Shown here piece by piece: positions 16,676-25,334 of a DNA stretch of 64,000 nt (the stretch's first letter is position 1; every line of letters begins with the position of its first letter). The position numbers and the translations under genes are program-made. This DNA is from Planctomycetaceae bacterium. GTDB lineage: Bacteria > Planctomycetota > UBA1135 > GCA-002686595. The notes under the pieces are model-generated. The model had not been told where the DNA came from, made no database searches, and was given only the letters and a program-made list of their open reading frames with translations. The DNA is taken from the NCBI GenBank assembly GCA_016125265.1, contig WGMC01000015.1, forward strand, positions 62,001-126,000. Direction: 5' to 3'.

Positions 16676-18406
16676 TCAGGGCGCGATGGTCGCGCGCAGG
16701 CCGGTCGAGAGCTCGACCGGCAGGCCCGGCTCGGCGACGCCCACGTGCACGGTTTGGAACACGAGCGTCAGGCCCGCGAGAACAGGGTCCGCGGGCAGGC
16801 CCAGCGAAAGGCCGCCCGACCCCGCTACGGTGAAGCCGTTGCCCAGGGGGATCTCGCCGGGGACGAGCGCCAGCAGGAGTTCGCCGATCCCCGGAAGCAG
16901 CAGTCCACACCCGCCCCCCGACGTGCCGTCGAAGCCGGCCAGGAAGAGCGCGAGCCCGCTGTTCCACTGGCCGCCCGACAACCGCAGGCCGAAACTCTGG
17001 CCCACCGCGAACGCCGCGGTGGTCGGGAAGAGCTCCGCCGTGTTGGCGAAGCAGCCGGGCACTGCTTCGAAGTCCGACGCCGGGGTTTCGAAAGCGCCCG
17101 CGTCGACGATCGGCGCGGTGCCGAGGCCGCCGTCGAGGGAACTCGGCTCGTCCACGAGCCGCGGAGCGCCGACGAGGTCCACGAGCACGGTCACCGGCAC
17201 CGCCGCGTTGTTGCCGCCGTCGATCGCCGGCGAGCCGTAACGCAAGCTGTAGTCGCCGCCGCTGGCGTCCGTGAACAGGGGATCCTCGCCGGAGTTGGTC
17301 GCCCCCACGTAGCCGCCCTGCACCAAACTGTAGGCCACGTTCAGGCCGGCGTTGATTTGGTTGCCGGAAGCCACTGCTCCGCCGGGGCCGACGTTGCCCC
17401 AGAGGATGCAGTTGATCACCGCGGCGTTGGTGGCGCCCTGGTTGCGCACTCCCGCCACCGCATTGGCCGTCGCCGAGTTGCCGGCGATCGTGCAGTTCAC
17501 GAGGCGCGGATTGCCGCCATTCCCGAACCACACCGCTCCGCCGCCGCCCGTGCCCGTGGACTGGTTGCCGACGAACAGGCTGTTCGTGACGAGCACTCCG
17601 GTCGTCGCGAATACCTCGAGGGCGCCGGCCCGCGCCGCGCGGTTGTTGAGGAAGCGGCAGCGCTCGAATCGCACCGCGCCGCCGGAGGCGATGTCGAACG
17701 CGCCGCCGAAGCTGCCGCCCACGCCGTCCTCGAAGGTGCAATCGGTGAAGCTCGGCGCCGCGCCGTTGTTGATGTACCCCGCGGCGCCGCCGAACGTGCA
17801 GCGGTTGGCGAGGAAGTGGCAGTTGCGGATCGTGGGGCTGACCGCCCCCACGCACAGGATGCCGCCGCCGCGGTCCTGGTTCGCGCCGCCGAGGTTGGCG
17901 TTGCCGCGCGCGACGACGAAGCCGTCGAGCACCGCGGTGCTGTTCGTGCCCGCGGTCGTGACGAGGTGCACGCTGTTGTCGGTGAAGACGCCCGAGCCGT
18001 CGTTGCCGGCGAGGTCGCCCTCGAGCACGCTGGGCGCCGTGCCGAACGGCGGCCGCTCCGCGGGTGTGGCTTCGCCGCCGAGGAAGGAGCCGTAGAGCTC
18101 CACGCCGTTCTTGAGCGCGAAGGAGGCCGTGCGCACGCCCGTTTCGCTGGGCCGGTACGTGCCGTCGGCGACGAAGATCTGGTCGCCTGCCTGGGCCGCC
18201 GCGAGGGCCAACTGCAGGCCGGCGGAACCCTGGAACGCATTGCTCCAGCTCGTGCCGTCGTTGGCGCCGGTCGCGAGGCCCGCGTCGACGTAGCGGATCT
18301 CGGCCAGGGCGGCGGGCGCGGCCGCGGCGACGAGCGCGAGGGCGCCGAGGGTGTGCCGGGAGCGGCCGAGGGATCGGACGAGGCTGCGAAGGGTCGGTCT
18401 GTGCAC
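16676..18406 (-). CDS. Secreted right-handed beta-helix protein with shared C-terminal domain
   Basis: A 576-residue protein starting with a GTG at 18406 that has AAAGGA seven bases before it. A signal peptide (about residues 1-35) ends at ALAEIRYV. Residues 36-430 are pectate-lyase-like parallel beta-helix: IRYVDAGLATGANDGTSW opening, then repeated short coils rich in N, G, V/I and C such as IRNCHFLANR and LVNCTIAGNSA. The opening resembles polymorphic-outer-membrane or DUF1565-type helices. The last 125 residues (CFANTAELF to STGLRATIAP) match the C-terminal domain of the proteins at 553-2193 and 60294-62741. No catalytic residues can be assigned, so binding or surface attachment is as likely as polysaccharide lysis. 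Confidence 0.8.
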   Translation of the reverse strand: MHRPTLRSLVRSLGRSRHTLGALALVAAAAPAALAEIRYVDAGLATGANDGTSWSNAFQGSAGLQLALAAAQAGDQIFVADGTYRPSETGVRTASFALKNGVELYGSFLGGEATPAERPPFGTAPSVLEGDLAGNDGSGVFTDNSVHLVTTAGTNSTAVLDGFVVARGNANLGGANQDRGGGILCVGAVSPTIRNCHFLANRCTFGGAAGYINNGAAPSFTDCTFEDGVGGSFGGAFDIASGGAVRFERCRFLNNRAARAGALEVFATTGVLVTNSLFVGNQSTGTGGGGAVWFGNGGNPRLVNCTIAGNSATANAVAGVRNQGATNAAVINCILWGNVGPGGAVASGNQINAGLNVAYSLVQGGYVGATNSGEDPLFTDASGGDYSLRYGSPAIDGGNNAAVPVTVLVDLVGAPRLVDEPSSLDGGLGTAPIVDAGAFETPASDFEAVPGCFANTAELFPTTAAFAVGQSFGLRLSGGQWNSGLALFLAGFDGTSGGGCGLLLPGIGELLLALVPGEIPLGNGFTVAGSGGLSLGLPADPVLAGLTLVFQTVHVGVAEPGLPVELSTGLRATIAP

Positions 18407-18533
18407 GGAGAGTCCTTTGGGGAGGGGCGTGGGGTCGGCGCGGACGACCAGTGGCGCGGCTATCGGCGCGGCTGGGGAGCGCTGGCGGCGGAGCTAGGGA
18501 GAGGGCGCGGGGCCCAGGGGATGGATTCTAGGC

Positions 18534-18552
18534 GGGTGGGAGGGGTTTGGGG
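18534..18552 (+). other. G-quadruplex-like motif in divergent intergenic region
   Basis: Four G-runs separated by one to three bases (GGGTGGGAGGGGTTTGGGG) occur between the beta-helix gene (minus) and the YbaK-like gene (plus). The 305-base gap 18407-18711 otherwise holds only G-rich sequence and the TACCAT box at its right end; I see no gene in it. Confidence 0.5.
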
Positions 18553-18699
18553 ACGATTGCAACTTCGAACGGGGAGGTTTGTGGGGGGCTGGATGGCCGG
18601 ACCGCGGGACGGCGAGGCCCGGGTGGGCGCGCGACCTCTCGGCCCACCATCCCCCGCCCAGCCACCCTAGACCGGCCTCGCTCGGCGCGGTTGCGGGCC

Positions 18700-18705
18700 T
18701 ACCAT
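18700..18705 (+). promoter_or_regulatory. TACCAT -10-like box, YbaK-like gene
   Basis: TACCAT lies 6 bases before the GTG at 18712. There is no Shine-Dalgarno sequence, so a leaderless message is likely if the box is used. It helps decide the start codon. Confidence 0.4.
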
Positions 18706-18711
18706 GGGGCG

Positions 18712-19281
18712 GTGGGGCGCGAGGGCGACACGGCCGGGTCGGGACACGGACTTGGGTCCGCGGCGGATTCCGGCTCCGGACCGGGCTCCGAATCCGTTTC
18801 TGGACCGGGTGCCGCGGCGGTTCTGGCGGCGATCCGCGCCCGGTTGGGAGCGGTCGGCGCGGAATGGCGCGAGGTCCTCCACGCCCCCACGCGCACCTCG
18901 GCCGAATCCGCGGCCGCGCGGGGCGAGCCCCTCGAAATCGGGGCCAAGGCCCTCGTCCTCAAGGTCGACGAGCGGTTCTTGCTCCTCGTGCTCTCGGCGG
19001 CGCGTCAGCTCGACTCGGGGGCCCTTCGGCGTGCCCTCGGGGCCAAGAAGTCGCGCTTTGCCACCGCGCAGGAGCTGCTCGACCTCACCGGACTGGTCCC
19101 GGGAAGCGTGCCGCCGTTCGGTCCACCGGTCCTCGACCTGCCGCTCTTCGCGGATCGGTCCCTCGCGGGACTCGAGCGGGTCGCGTTCAACGCCGGCTCC
19201 CTGACCCATTCGATGGTCCTCGCGCGGACCGACTGGCAACGCGCCGCGGAACCGCTGGTCTGGATCGACGCTTCCGTCTAG
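18712..19281 (+). CDS. YbaK/ProX-like aminoacyl-tRNA deacylase
   Basis: A protein of about 189 residues with a YbaK/EbsC domain, a family that hydrolyses mischarged aminoacyl-tRNA in trans. Seen are the conserved Lys in EIGAKALVLKV, the segment LGAKKSRFATAQE, the loop GLVPGSVPPFG and the closing segment VAFNAGSLTHSM. The start is uncertain: the frame is open back to 18547, but the GTG at 18712 follows a TACCAT box by 6 bases. The first 30 residues or so are a low-complexity G/S-rich tail before the domain. The ThuA-like gene begins 27 bases after its stop. Confidence 0.82.
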   Translation: MGREGDTAGSGHGLGSAADSGSGPGSESVSGPGAAAVLAAIRARLGAVGAEWREVLHAPTRTSAESAAARGEPLEIGAKALVLKVDERFLLLVLSAARQLDSGALRRALGAKKSRFATAQELLDLTGLVPGSVPPFGPPVLDLPLFADRSLAGLERVAFNAGSLTHSMVLARTDWQRAAEPLVWIDASV

Positions 19282-19308
19282 CGCGGACACCCCAATCCCC
19301 TGCAAACC

Positions 19309-20538
19309 ATGCTGCGCACCCTGTTCGCCCTCCTCTTGCTGCTGCCCGCCGGCCCCCCTGCGCCCGTGGTGGAGGTCCCGGATGCGCCGCTCACTCGCCT
19401 GCTGGCAGCGCCCGTCGACGTGGTCGGCCACGTGGTCGACGTGGTGCGCACGCACGAGCGCGGCGGCGACCGCAACTTCTGGAGCTTCACACTGGAAATC
19501 GAACGCGTCGTGCGGGGCGAGGGCCTCGAACCGGGCCAGCGCGTCGCACTGACGGCTTGGACGCGGGCGCCGCGGGGTCGGGCCGAGAGCCTGGGCCATC
19601 ACGCAGCTTTCGGCGGCACCAACGGCTTGCCGCGCAACGGAGACCGCGTCCGTGTGCATGCCGCGCCCGCGGGCGAAACGCAGGGCACCTTCGAAGTGGT
19701 GCTCCCGAACGGTTTCCAGCCCGCGGAGCCGCTGGTCGTGTTCGTCGCCGCGGACGACGAATACCGCTCGGAGATCAGCCTGCCCATGCTGGCGGAGCTG
19801 CTCGCGAAGGACGCGGGTGTTCGCACGGAACTCGTGCTGGCCGCGGACCCACGGACACGCGCGCCGGACGTCGCTTCGAAAACCGCGAACACGGGGCTCG
19901 TGCCCCTGCAACAGGCACACCTCGCGGTGCTCTTCCTGCGCTACTCCCGCGACGTCGAACTCGCCAAGGCCCTGGACGCGTTCGCGCGCGACGGTCGCCC
20001 GGTCGTGGCGCTGCGCACCGCGACCCACGCCTTTGCCTTCGGCCCCGATTCGCCGCTCGGCGACCTCGACGACGGCTTCGGCGAGCGTGTGATCGGCGCA
20101 CCCTGGCGCTGGCACCACGGCCACGGCAGCGGCACGTTCCTGTTGGCACCCGAGGACGCCGCCGCGTCCCATCCGATCCTGCGCGGCGTCGGCGCAGCGC
20201 TCGCCGAGCGGCCGCTCGTGCCGTCGTGGCTGTACGTGGTCGAACCGCTCCCGGAGGACTGCGAGGTGCTGCTGTGGGGCGAAACCGCTGACCCGGCGGC
20301 CGCGGAGCACCCGGAGCGCCGCCAGCCGATCCTCTGGGTGCGCGAGTCGAAGGCCGAGGGTTCGCCGCGGCGCATGGCGTACACCAGCCTGGGGCACCCG
20401 GGCGACTTCGAGCACCCGGCAGTGCGCCGGCTCGTGCTGCAGATGGCGCTCTGGGCCCTCGGGGAGGAGGACTCGATTCCGGAGAGCGGCCTGCCGGCGC
20501 GGCCCGCCGCCCCCTACGCGGCGCCGCCGACCCGCTGA
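19309..20538 (+). CDS. Secreted ThuA-like protein
   Basis: A 409-residue protein with a short signal peptide (MLRTLFALLLLLPAGPPAP). Residues 25-120 form an N-terminal beta domain (VVGHVVDVVRTHERGGDRNF). From about residue 140 it is ThuA-like, with a class I glutamine-amidotransferase-type fold: VVFVAADDEYRSE, VLFLRYSRD, RPVVALRTATHAF, WRWHHGHGSGT and YTSLGHPGDFEHPAVRRL. ThuA-like proteins are very common in planctomycetes, often as parts of larger secreted proteins, and are tied to carbohydrate metabolism; their activity is poorly known. It lies between the tRNA deacylase gene and the sigma-factor locus. The ATG at 19309 is chosen for the signal peptide. Confidence 0.82.
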   Translation: MLRTLFALLLLLPAGPPAPVVEVPDAPLTRLLAAPVDVVGHVVDVVRTHERGGDRNFWSFTLEIERVVRGEGLEPGQRVALTAWTRAPRGRAESLGHHAAFGGTNGLPRNGDRVRVHAAPAGETQGTFEVVLPNGFQPAEPLVVFVAADDEYRSEISLPMLAELLAKDAGVRTELVLAADPRTRAPDVASKTANTGLVPLQQAHLAVLFLRYSRDVELAKALDAFARDGRPVVALRTATHAFAFGPDSPLGDLDDGFGERVIGAPWRWHHGHGSGTFLLAPEDAAASHPILRGVGAALAERPLVPSWLYVVEPLPEDCEVLLWGETADPAAAEHPERRQPILWVRESKAEGSPRRMAYTSLGHPGDFEHPAVRRLVLQMALWALGEEDSIPESGLPARPAAPYAAPPTR

Positions 20539-20836
20539 GCGGCGTCGGCACGAGAATGCCGTAGGCCGCCGGACCCCGTAACGACACTCATGGACATTGG
20601 TCGCTGCGCGCCCTTCCGCGCCGGCGCCGTCGCGCCGTCCGCACCGCCCCACGAGGGGCGTTCGTCCGAGCGATTCCCGGGCCCATCCCCCGCCCCCCTC
20701 CCACACCGTGCACGCAATTCCGAACAGGAGTCCGGCCCCCAGGTGGCAACATCCCCGCGGCCCGAAGCTAGGGTTCGGCGGGCGTGTGGCCGCGCGCGAT
20801 TCCTTCCACGACGCTTCGCCCCACCTCCGCTTCCCG
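20539..20836 (+). other. Non-coding stretch upstream of the sigma-factor gene
   Basis: No supportable gene. TAGGGT at 20769-20774 is a possible -10 box that would give a leader of about 55 bases to the sigma-factor ATG, with a poor -35. A 90-codon open frame here is proline/arginine-rich and looks like a GC artefact. Confidence 0.4.
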
Positions 20837-21421
20837 ATGCCGTCCCCGCAGCACCACGGTGAGGACCTCGAACTGGCACGCGCCGCGTTGGCAGGGGAAG
20901 AGTCGGCGCGCGGCCTACTGTTCGAGCGGCTGCGCTGCGTGCCGCGCTATGTGCGCGCCATGAACCAGCGGCTCGGTCGTCCGCTCGATGAGGGTGCGCT
21001 CGAGGACCTGGCGCAAAACGCCCTGCTGCTGCTCTGGAACAAACTGCCCGAGTACCAGGGCCTCGCGCGCCTCGAGACGTGGGCGTTTCGCTTCTGCTCG
21101 TACGAAACGCTCAACGCGATGCGGCAGAGCCGCCGCCGGCGCGCCCGGGGTGGCGACACGGCGCAACTGCACCGCGTCGAAGAACCCGGTGTGCACGTGC
21201 CGGTCGACAGCGGCTTGATCCAAGAGGAACTGGAGGCCATGTTGGCCCACCTCTCGCCGCGGGAAAGTCAGGTCGTCGAACTGCGCCACTTCGAGGGCCT
21301 AGAACTTGGCGAGGTCGCCCAGCGGCTCTCGATTTCCGCTTCCAGCGTCAAGACGCACTACTACCGCGCGCTCGAAAAGCTGCGCCAGTGGTTGTCCCGC
21401 GGCGAGCGAGAACTGCGATGA
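20837..21421 (+). CDS. ECF-type RNA polymerase sigma factor
   Basis: A 194-residue sigma-70 family protein of the ECF type. Region 2 spans about residues 20-90 (ARGLLFERL, DLAQNALLLLWNKL, LETWAFRFCSYETLN) and region 4 about 138-185 (LSPRESQVVELRHFEG, then LGEVAQRLSISASSVKTHYYRALEKLR). The ATG at 20837 is chosen because the preceding in-frame sequence is low-complexity. Its stop overlaps the start of the next gene (ATGA at 21418-21421), so translation is coupled. The three genes sigma, membrane protein and TPR-CHAT protease form one unit, which suggests that the sigma factor is controlled by the next gene product. Confidence 0.92.
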   Translation: MPSPQHHGEDLELARAALAGEESARGLLFERLRCVPRYVRAMNQRLGRPLDEGALEDLAQNALLLLWNKLPEYQGLARLETWAFRFCSYETLNAMRQSRRRRARGGDTAQLHRVEEPGVHVPVDSGLIQEELEAMLAHLSPRESQVVELRHFEGLELGEVAQRLSISASSVKTHYYRALEKLRQWLSRGERELR

Positions 21422-22245
21422 GCGGGCCTGACGGGGACGTTTCGGACGAAGATCTATTGGCCGAGCTGCTTTGGCTCGCGCCCGTGGATCCGCGCCGCGT
21501 GGAAATCCTGCGCCGCCGACCGGACTTGGCGCCGAGGCTCGCGGATCTGGAAGCCGCGGGTGTGAACCTCGAGCGGCGCTTCGGCGTGTCGTCGAGCGAC
21601 GCGTCGGCGGACGACGAAGCCGGCGGCGAGCGTTGGGGCGACGAGGACCTCGATCGCGGCACCCGCGAGTTCGAGGATGCGGCGCTCGGCCGCTTCGCGC
21701 GGACCCTGCGCGACCGCGAATCCGCGTCGCCGGCGTCGTCCCCGCCCGGCCCCGCCCTGACCCCGGCGCCCGGCGCCCCCGCGGCCCCGGCCCACCCGCC
21801 GTCCCCGGGCACCTACCCCTGGCGCCTTGGCCCCGTGCTGGCGACCCTTGCGACGGCTGCGGCCCTCGCGGCGATGGTCTGGTTCGCGGGTGGCGGTCGA
21901 CCCGACGCCGAGCCGCGCCCACCCGTCTGGCTCGCGGGGAGCCACCCGGAAGTGCAGGCGGAACCGGCCGGCCCCACGGCGGACGTGCGGTTCTTCGCGT
22001 GGGATGCGCCGCCGGGCCCCGGCTCGGCCCAACGTGTGGAAGTTTGGTTGGGCCGGGAAATGGAAGGGGCCGCGGACATCGTCAGCGAGGACCTCCTGGC
22101 GCCGAGGTGGGAGCCCGGTCAGGATGTGCTCGGGCAGTTGCTCGGCGAGTTCCGATGGCGTGTGGTGGAAGAGAGTCTGATCACCGAGACCCGACCGCGG
22201 GTGCTCTTCGATCGCCATCGCGTGCCACTTTCCCGGCGTCCCTGA
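21418..22245 (+). CDS. Single-pass membrane protein, probable anti-sigma factor
   Basis: A 275-residue protein starting inside the sigma-factor stop codon (ATGA). The N-terminal 120 residues are cytosolic and acidic, with DEDLLAELLWLAPVDPRRVEIL at the front, then a proline/alanine-rich linker. One transmembrane helix lies at about residues 134-158 (PVLATLATAAALAAMVWFAG), followed by about 115 residues outside. No zinc-binding HxxxCxxC motif is present, so it is not a ZAS-type anti-sigma factor. The assignment rests on position and topology. The extracytoplasmic part may be a sensor, or a substrate of the CHAT protease encoded next. Confidence 0.7.
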   Translation: MSGPDGDVSDEDLLAELLWLAPVDPRRVEILRRRPDLAPRLADLEAAGVNLERRFGVSSSDASADDEAGGERWGDEDLDRGTREFEDAALGRFARTLRDRESASPASSPPGPALTPAPGAPAAPAHPPSPGTYPWRLGPVLATLATAAALAAMVWFAGGGRPDAEPRPPVWLAGSHPEVQAEPAGPTADVRFFAWDAPPGPGSAQRVEVWLGREMEGAADIVSEDLLAPRWEPGQDVLGQLLGEFRWRVVEESLITETRPRVLFDRHRVPLSRRP

Positions 22246-24584
22246 TCCTGCTCGTTGCCCTCGTTTCCGCGGCCCGCGCGCAGGAGACGCCGGCGCCGTC
22301 GAATGACCTTCCCGAACTGGTCGCGGCGTGGCGCGAGGGGGCGCTCTCCCAGGACGAGTTGGCGCGTTTCGCCCACCTCGTCGCCGCCGAATGGAGCGGC
22401 GACCGGGACTTCCGCGCCTTTGGCGGTTCGGCCCTCGACGCGTTGCTGGCCGGGGAAAGTGCCGCTGCCGCAGCGGAGAGTTGGGAGCTGGCCCTCTACC
22501 TGGCGGGCGAGCGCGGCCAGGCCCTGCTCGACGGCGGCCGGTTTGCGGAGGCCCAGCGGGCCGTGGAAGACGCCCTCGCGCGGGGTGTCGGCGAGCGGTC
22601 GCGGCTTCCGACCCTGCACTTGATCGCGGCGTACGCGGCGCAGGCCCTCGGGCAGACGGCGCGCGCGGACGAAGCGCTTCGGCGCTGCGAGGAGGTGCTC
22701 GCCGAGCTCGGGTCCCAGTGGGACTACGCGGTGCCGATGGCGCTGACGCTGTTGACCGCGCAGGCGCGCGTCGCGCGCGAGTTGGGTCGGCCGGACGACG
22801 CCGCCGCGCGGCTCACACGCGCGCTCGAACTCGCCGTCGGACAGGGCGATCCGGACGCTGTGCAAAGCCTCGACCTCGAGTTCGCGAACCTGTGGCTCTT
22901 GACGCAGCGACTTGGCAACCTGGAACGGCACGTGGCCGCGGCGCGCGGGCGCAGCAAGTCCGCGCGCGGACGGGCAGCGTTGGAGCTCTGCTTGGCGACG
23001 GGTTACCTATTGGAGGGCCGCGCCGATGCCGCGTACGACGCGCGGGCGCGGGAGCTGCTGGAACGGCTGCGTGCGGACGGCGAACTCGCGCCCGGCGATC
23101 TTGCACTCGTGCACCTGCGCCTCGCCGAGTTGGAACTCCGCGCGCGAAACCTCGCCGCGGCGCGCCTCGAACTCGACCGCGCCACGCAACAGTTGCCGGA
23201 TCCCTTGGGTTTCGAGCGTGTGCTCGCGCGGATGTTGCACCTGCGCCACGGCAGGCTCGCCGCACTGTCACTCCCCGAAGCTGCCAGCCACGGAGCGCTC
23301 GCCGAAGTCCTCGTTCAGGCGCGCGAAGCCTTCCGCGAATGGCTCGCCGCATCGCGAGACGATCCCCTGCGCGAGGACGGCACCGGGCTCCTGCACGTCG
23401 GCGAACGCCGCGGACTGGCCGCCGAGTACCTGTCGCTTCTCGTGCACGTGGAGGGCCCCGCCGCCGCGGCCGCCGCGTTGGCCGAGTTGCAGGCCCTGGC
23501 CAGTTTCCACCGCCGCGCGGATCGCACCGCGCCCGCGGCGATCGACGCAAGGACGCTCGGGCTCGGCGACCTCGATGGTGTTCTGTGTTACTTCCCGTCC
23601 ATCGGCGAAACCCACCTGTTTGCCATCGACAAACGTGGCGTCGCGCACTTCGAGTTGCCTCCCGTGGGCGCGCTGGCGCCCCTGCGGGCGCCGTTCGTCG
23701 TAGCCCTGGATCCGCGCGCACCGGATGCGGCGGGTCTGCGCACGAGTGGGCCGGCCCTGCGCGCGGCCCTCCTGCCGGACCGTGTGCTCGCGCACATCGC
23801 GGAGTGGAAAGCCGTTTCGATCACGGGGCTCGACCTCCTGCGTTACGTCCCGTTCGAAGCGCTGCCGCTCGCGGACGGGCGCACCTTCGGGTCGCGCTTC
23901 GCGACGGCCTACCTGCCCGATTTGGTGACTGCGGCGTGGCTCACGTCGCGCGCGATTCCGCCGCGCCCCGCAGCCGCGCCGGAAGTGGCGTGGATTGGCG
24001 CGTCGATCGCTTCGGGAAACGAGGGCGCCATCGCGCTCGTCGACGAGGATCGCCGGCGACTCGGTGCCGGCGCCGGGCGCGTACTCGCGTTCGAGGGCGA
24101 GACCGCCACGCCGCAGAACCTGGCGCTGGCGGCGAATAGCGGCGCATCCGTGCTGCACGTGGTCGCCCACGGCGTGCCGCTCGAGGACGGCCGCATCGGC
24201 ACGGGTTTGCTGCTGGCGGACGGCGCTGGCGGTCGTGCGGTGCTTGGACCCGAGTTCTTCCGCGGCCTCGAGCGTGTGCCACCGCTCGTGATCCTCAGCG
24301 CGTGCCGCGCGGGTCGCGGCGCGGGACGTCTGGGCGAAGCGGGCCTCGACGGCCTGGTCGGCGCGTTCCTCGAGCGGGGCGCATCCTGCGTCGTGTTGGC
24401 GTTCGAGGACGTCGAACTCAGCGCCGCGCTCGAACTTCTCGCGCCCATGCAAGCGGCGGCGCTCTCCAAGGACATGGCTCCGCGCGAAGTGTTGCGGCTC
24501 TTGCACCGCTCTTCAGCCAGCGAGGTGGCCCACGAAGCGCGCGCCACCCTACACGCCATCGGCCGCATGCCTGCGCTGCGTTAG
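22155..24584 (+). CDS. Secreted TPR-CHAT (caspase-like) protease
   Basis: A protein of about 809 residues. A hydrophobic signal (ASLILLVALVSAARAQ) is followed by helical TPR-type repeats to about residue 470, then a CHAT domain. The catalytic dyad is visible: His in LHVVAHG (about residue 672) and Cys in ILSACRAG (about 717), followed by GASCVVLAF. The start is ambiguous. The only in-frame ATG is at 22155, 91 bases inside the previous gene, giving a 29-residue n-region; a CTG at 22242 would overlap the previous stop as CTGA. CHAT proteases are related to caspases and separases; several act in bacterial defence or stress signalling. The signal peptide would place this one outside the cytoplasm, unlike most characterised CHAT proteases. 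Confidence 0.85.
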   Translation: MACGGRESDHRDPTAGALRSPSRATFPASLILLVALVSAARAQETPAPSNDLPELVAAWREGALSQDELARFAHLVAAEWSGDRDFRAFGGSALDALLAGESAAAAAESWELALYLAGERGQALLDGGRFAEAQRAVEDALARGVGERSRLPTLHLIAAYAAQALGQTARADEALRRCEEVLAELGSQWDYAVPMALTLLTAQARVARELGRPDDAAARLTRALELAVGQGDPDAVQSLDLEFANLWLLTQRLGNLERHVAAARGRSKSARGRAALELCLATGYLLEGRADAAYDARARELLERLRADGELAPGDLALVHLRLAELELRARNLAAARLELDRATQQLPDPLGFERVLARMLHLRHGRLAALSLPEAASHGALAEVLVQAREAFREWLAASRDDPLREDGTGLLHVGERRGLAAEYLSLLVHVEGPAAAAAALAELQALASFHRRADRTAPAAIDARTLGLGDLDGVLCYFPSIGETHLFAIDKRGVAHFELPPVGALAPLRAPFVVALDPRAPDAAGLRTSGPALRAALLPDRVLAHIAEWKAVSITGLDLLRYVPFEALPLADGRTFGSRFATAYLPDLVTAAWLTSRAIPPRPAAAPEVAWIGASIASGNEGAIALVDEDRRRLGAGAGRVLAFEGETATPQNLALAANSGASVLHVVAHGVPLEDGRIGTGLLLADGAGGRAVLGPEFFRGLERVPPLVILSACRAGRGAGRLGEAGLDGLVGAFLERGASCVVLAFEDVELSAALELLAPMQAAALSKDMAPREVLRLLHRSSASEVAHEARATLHAIGRMPALR

Positions 24585-24675
24585 CGCGCATCCATGACGG
24601 CGCGCAAACGGCTGGGAGGCCGTGCGCGCGCGAGCTGGCGGCTGCTCGGCGGCGTTCGTCGCCGCGTGCCGCAGT

Positions 24676-25038
24676 TCACTTCAGGCCGGTGCAGGTGTAA
24701 CCGCCGTCCTTGTCCTGGGTGCATCCCGTCGCCGTCATGGGCGTGCCGTTCGCCGGGATGGGAGTCGGGAACTGGGACTCGAGCATGCGGACGGGCACGC
24801 CATCGAGCGAGAAGTAGATGTAACCGTCTGCCATGCCGTGCAAGTAGAACTTGCCCGAGATCGTGGACTTGTCCTGGTCGTCGTCTTGCAGGCAAGCGAA
24901 GCCCGAGAGGCCCGCTTCCAGGGTGACCGCCGGCGCGGTGTCGAGTTGGGTCGCGGCGTGGGACTCGAAGGGAGTTGCGCTGCAGAGGGTGACGGCGAGG
25001 GCGAGGGCGGCTGCAGAGGTGGTGAAAAGGTGCTTCAT
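24676..25038 (-). CDS. Small secreted protein, unknown function
   Basis: A 120-residue protein with a clear signal peptide (MKHLFTTSAAALALAVTLCS). The mature part has three cysteines (FACLQ, ATGCTQ, YTCTGL), of which two could form a disulfide, and a beta-rich body (GKFYLHGMADGYIYFSLDG). The ATG at 25038 is chosen for the signal peptide; a much longer in-frame extension upstream is antisense to the esterase gene and is rejected. I do not recognise the family. It is divergent from the esterase gene, with 296 bases between them. Confidence 0.7.
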   Translation of the reverse strand: MKHLFTTSAAALALAVTLCSATPFESHAATQLDTAPAVTLEAGLSGFACLQDDDQDKSTISGKFYLHGMADGYIYFSLDGVPVRMLESQFPTPIPANGTPMTATGCTQDKDGGYTCTGLK

Positions 25039-25334
25039 GGTTGCGAGGTAGATGTCCGCGCGAGCGGAGGTTGGTGGGAAGGATTCGGGGTGCTGGCGGC
25101 ATGGATCTTCAGGCGATCCACGGCTTGCATCGCTGCACCCAACAACATTCGGCGAAGGTCCAGCGCGCATCCGCCGCGATTTCTCCGCGAATCCCCGCGC
25201 TGTCTGGGGGCCATGGGAAGCCGCAGCAGTCCCGCGGAACCTCGCTGCGGCCCGTCGGTTGCATACTTCGCGCTGGCACGACCCCGCCGGGGGGGGTGCC
25301 GCGCGGCTTGGACCGGCTCGAACTCCGCCCACCG

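Noticed and set aside
15194-18670. An 1158-codon plus-strand open frame
   Set aside because: Antisense to three well-supported minus-strand genes and lacks protein character.
20590-20862. A 90-codon open frame before the sigma-factor gene
   Set aside because: Proline/arginine-rich, overlaps the sigma-factor start, no homology-like features or signals.
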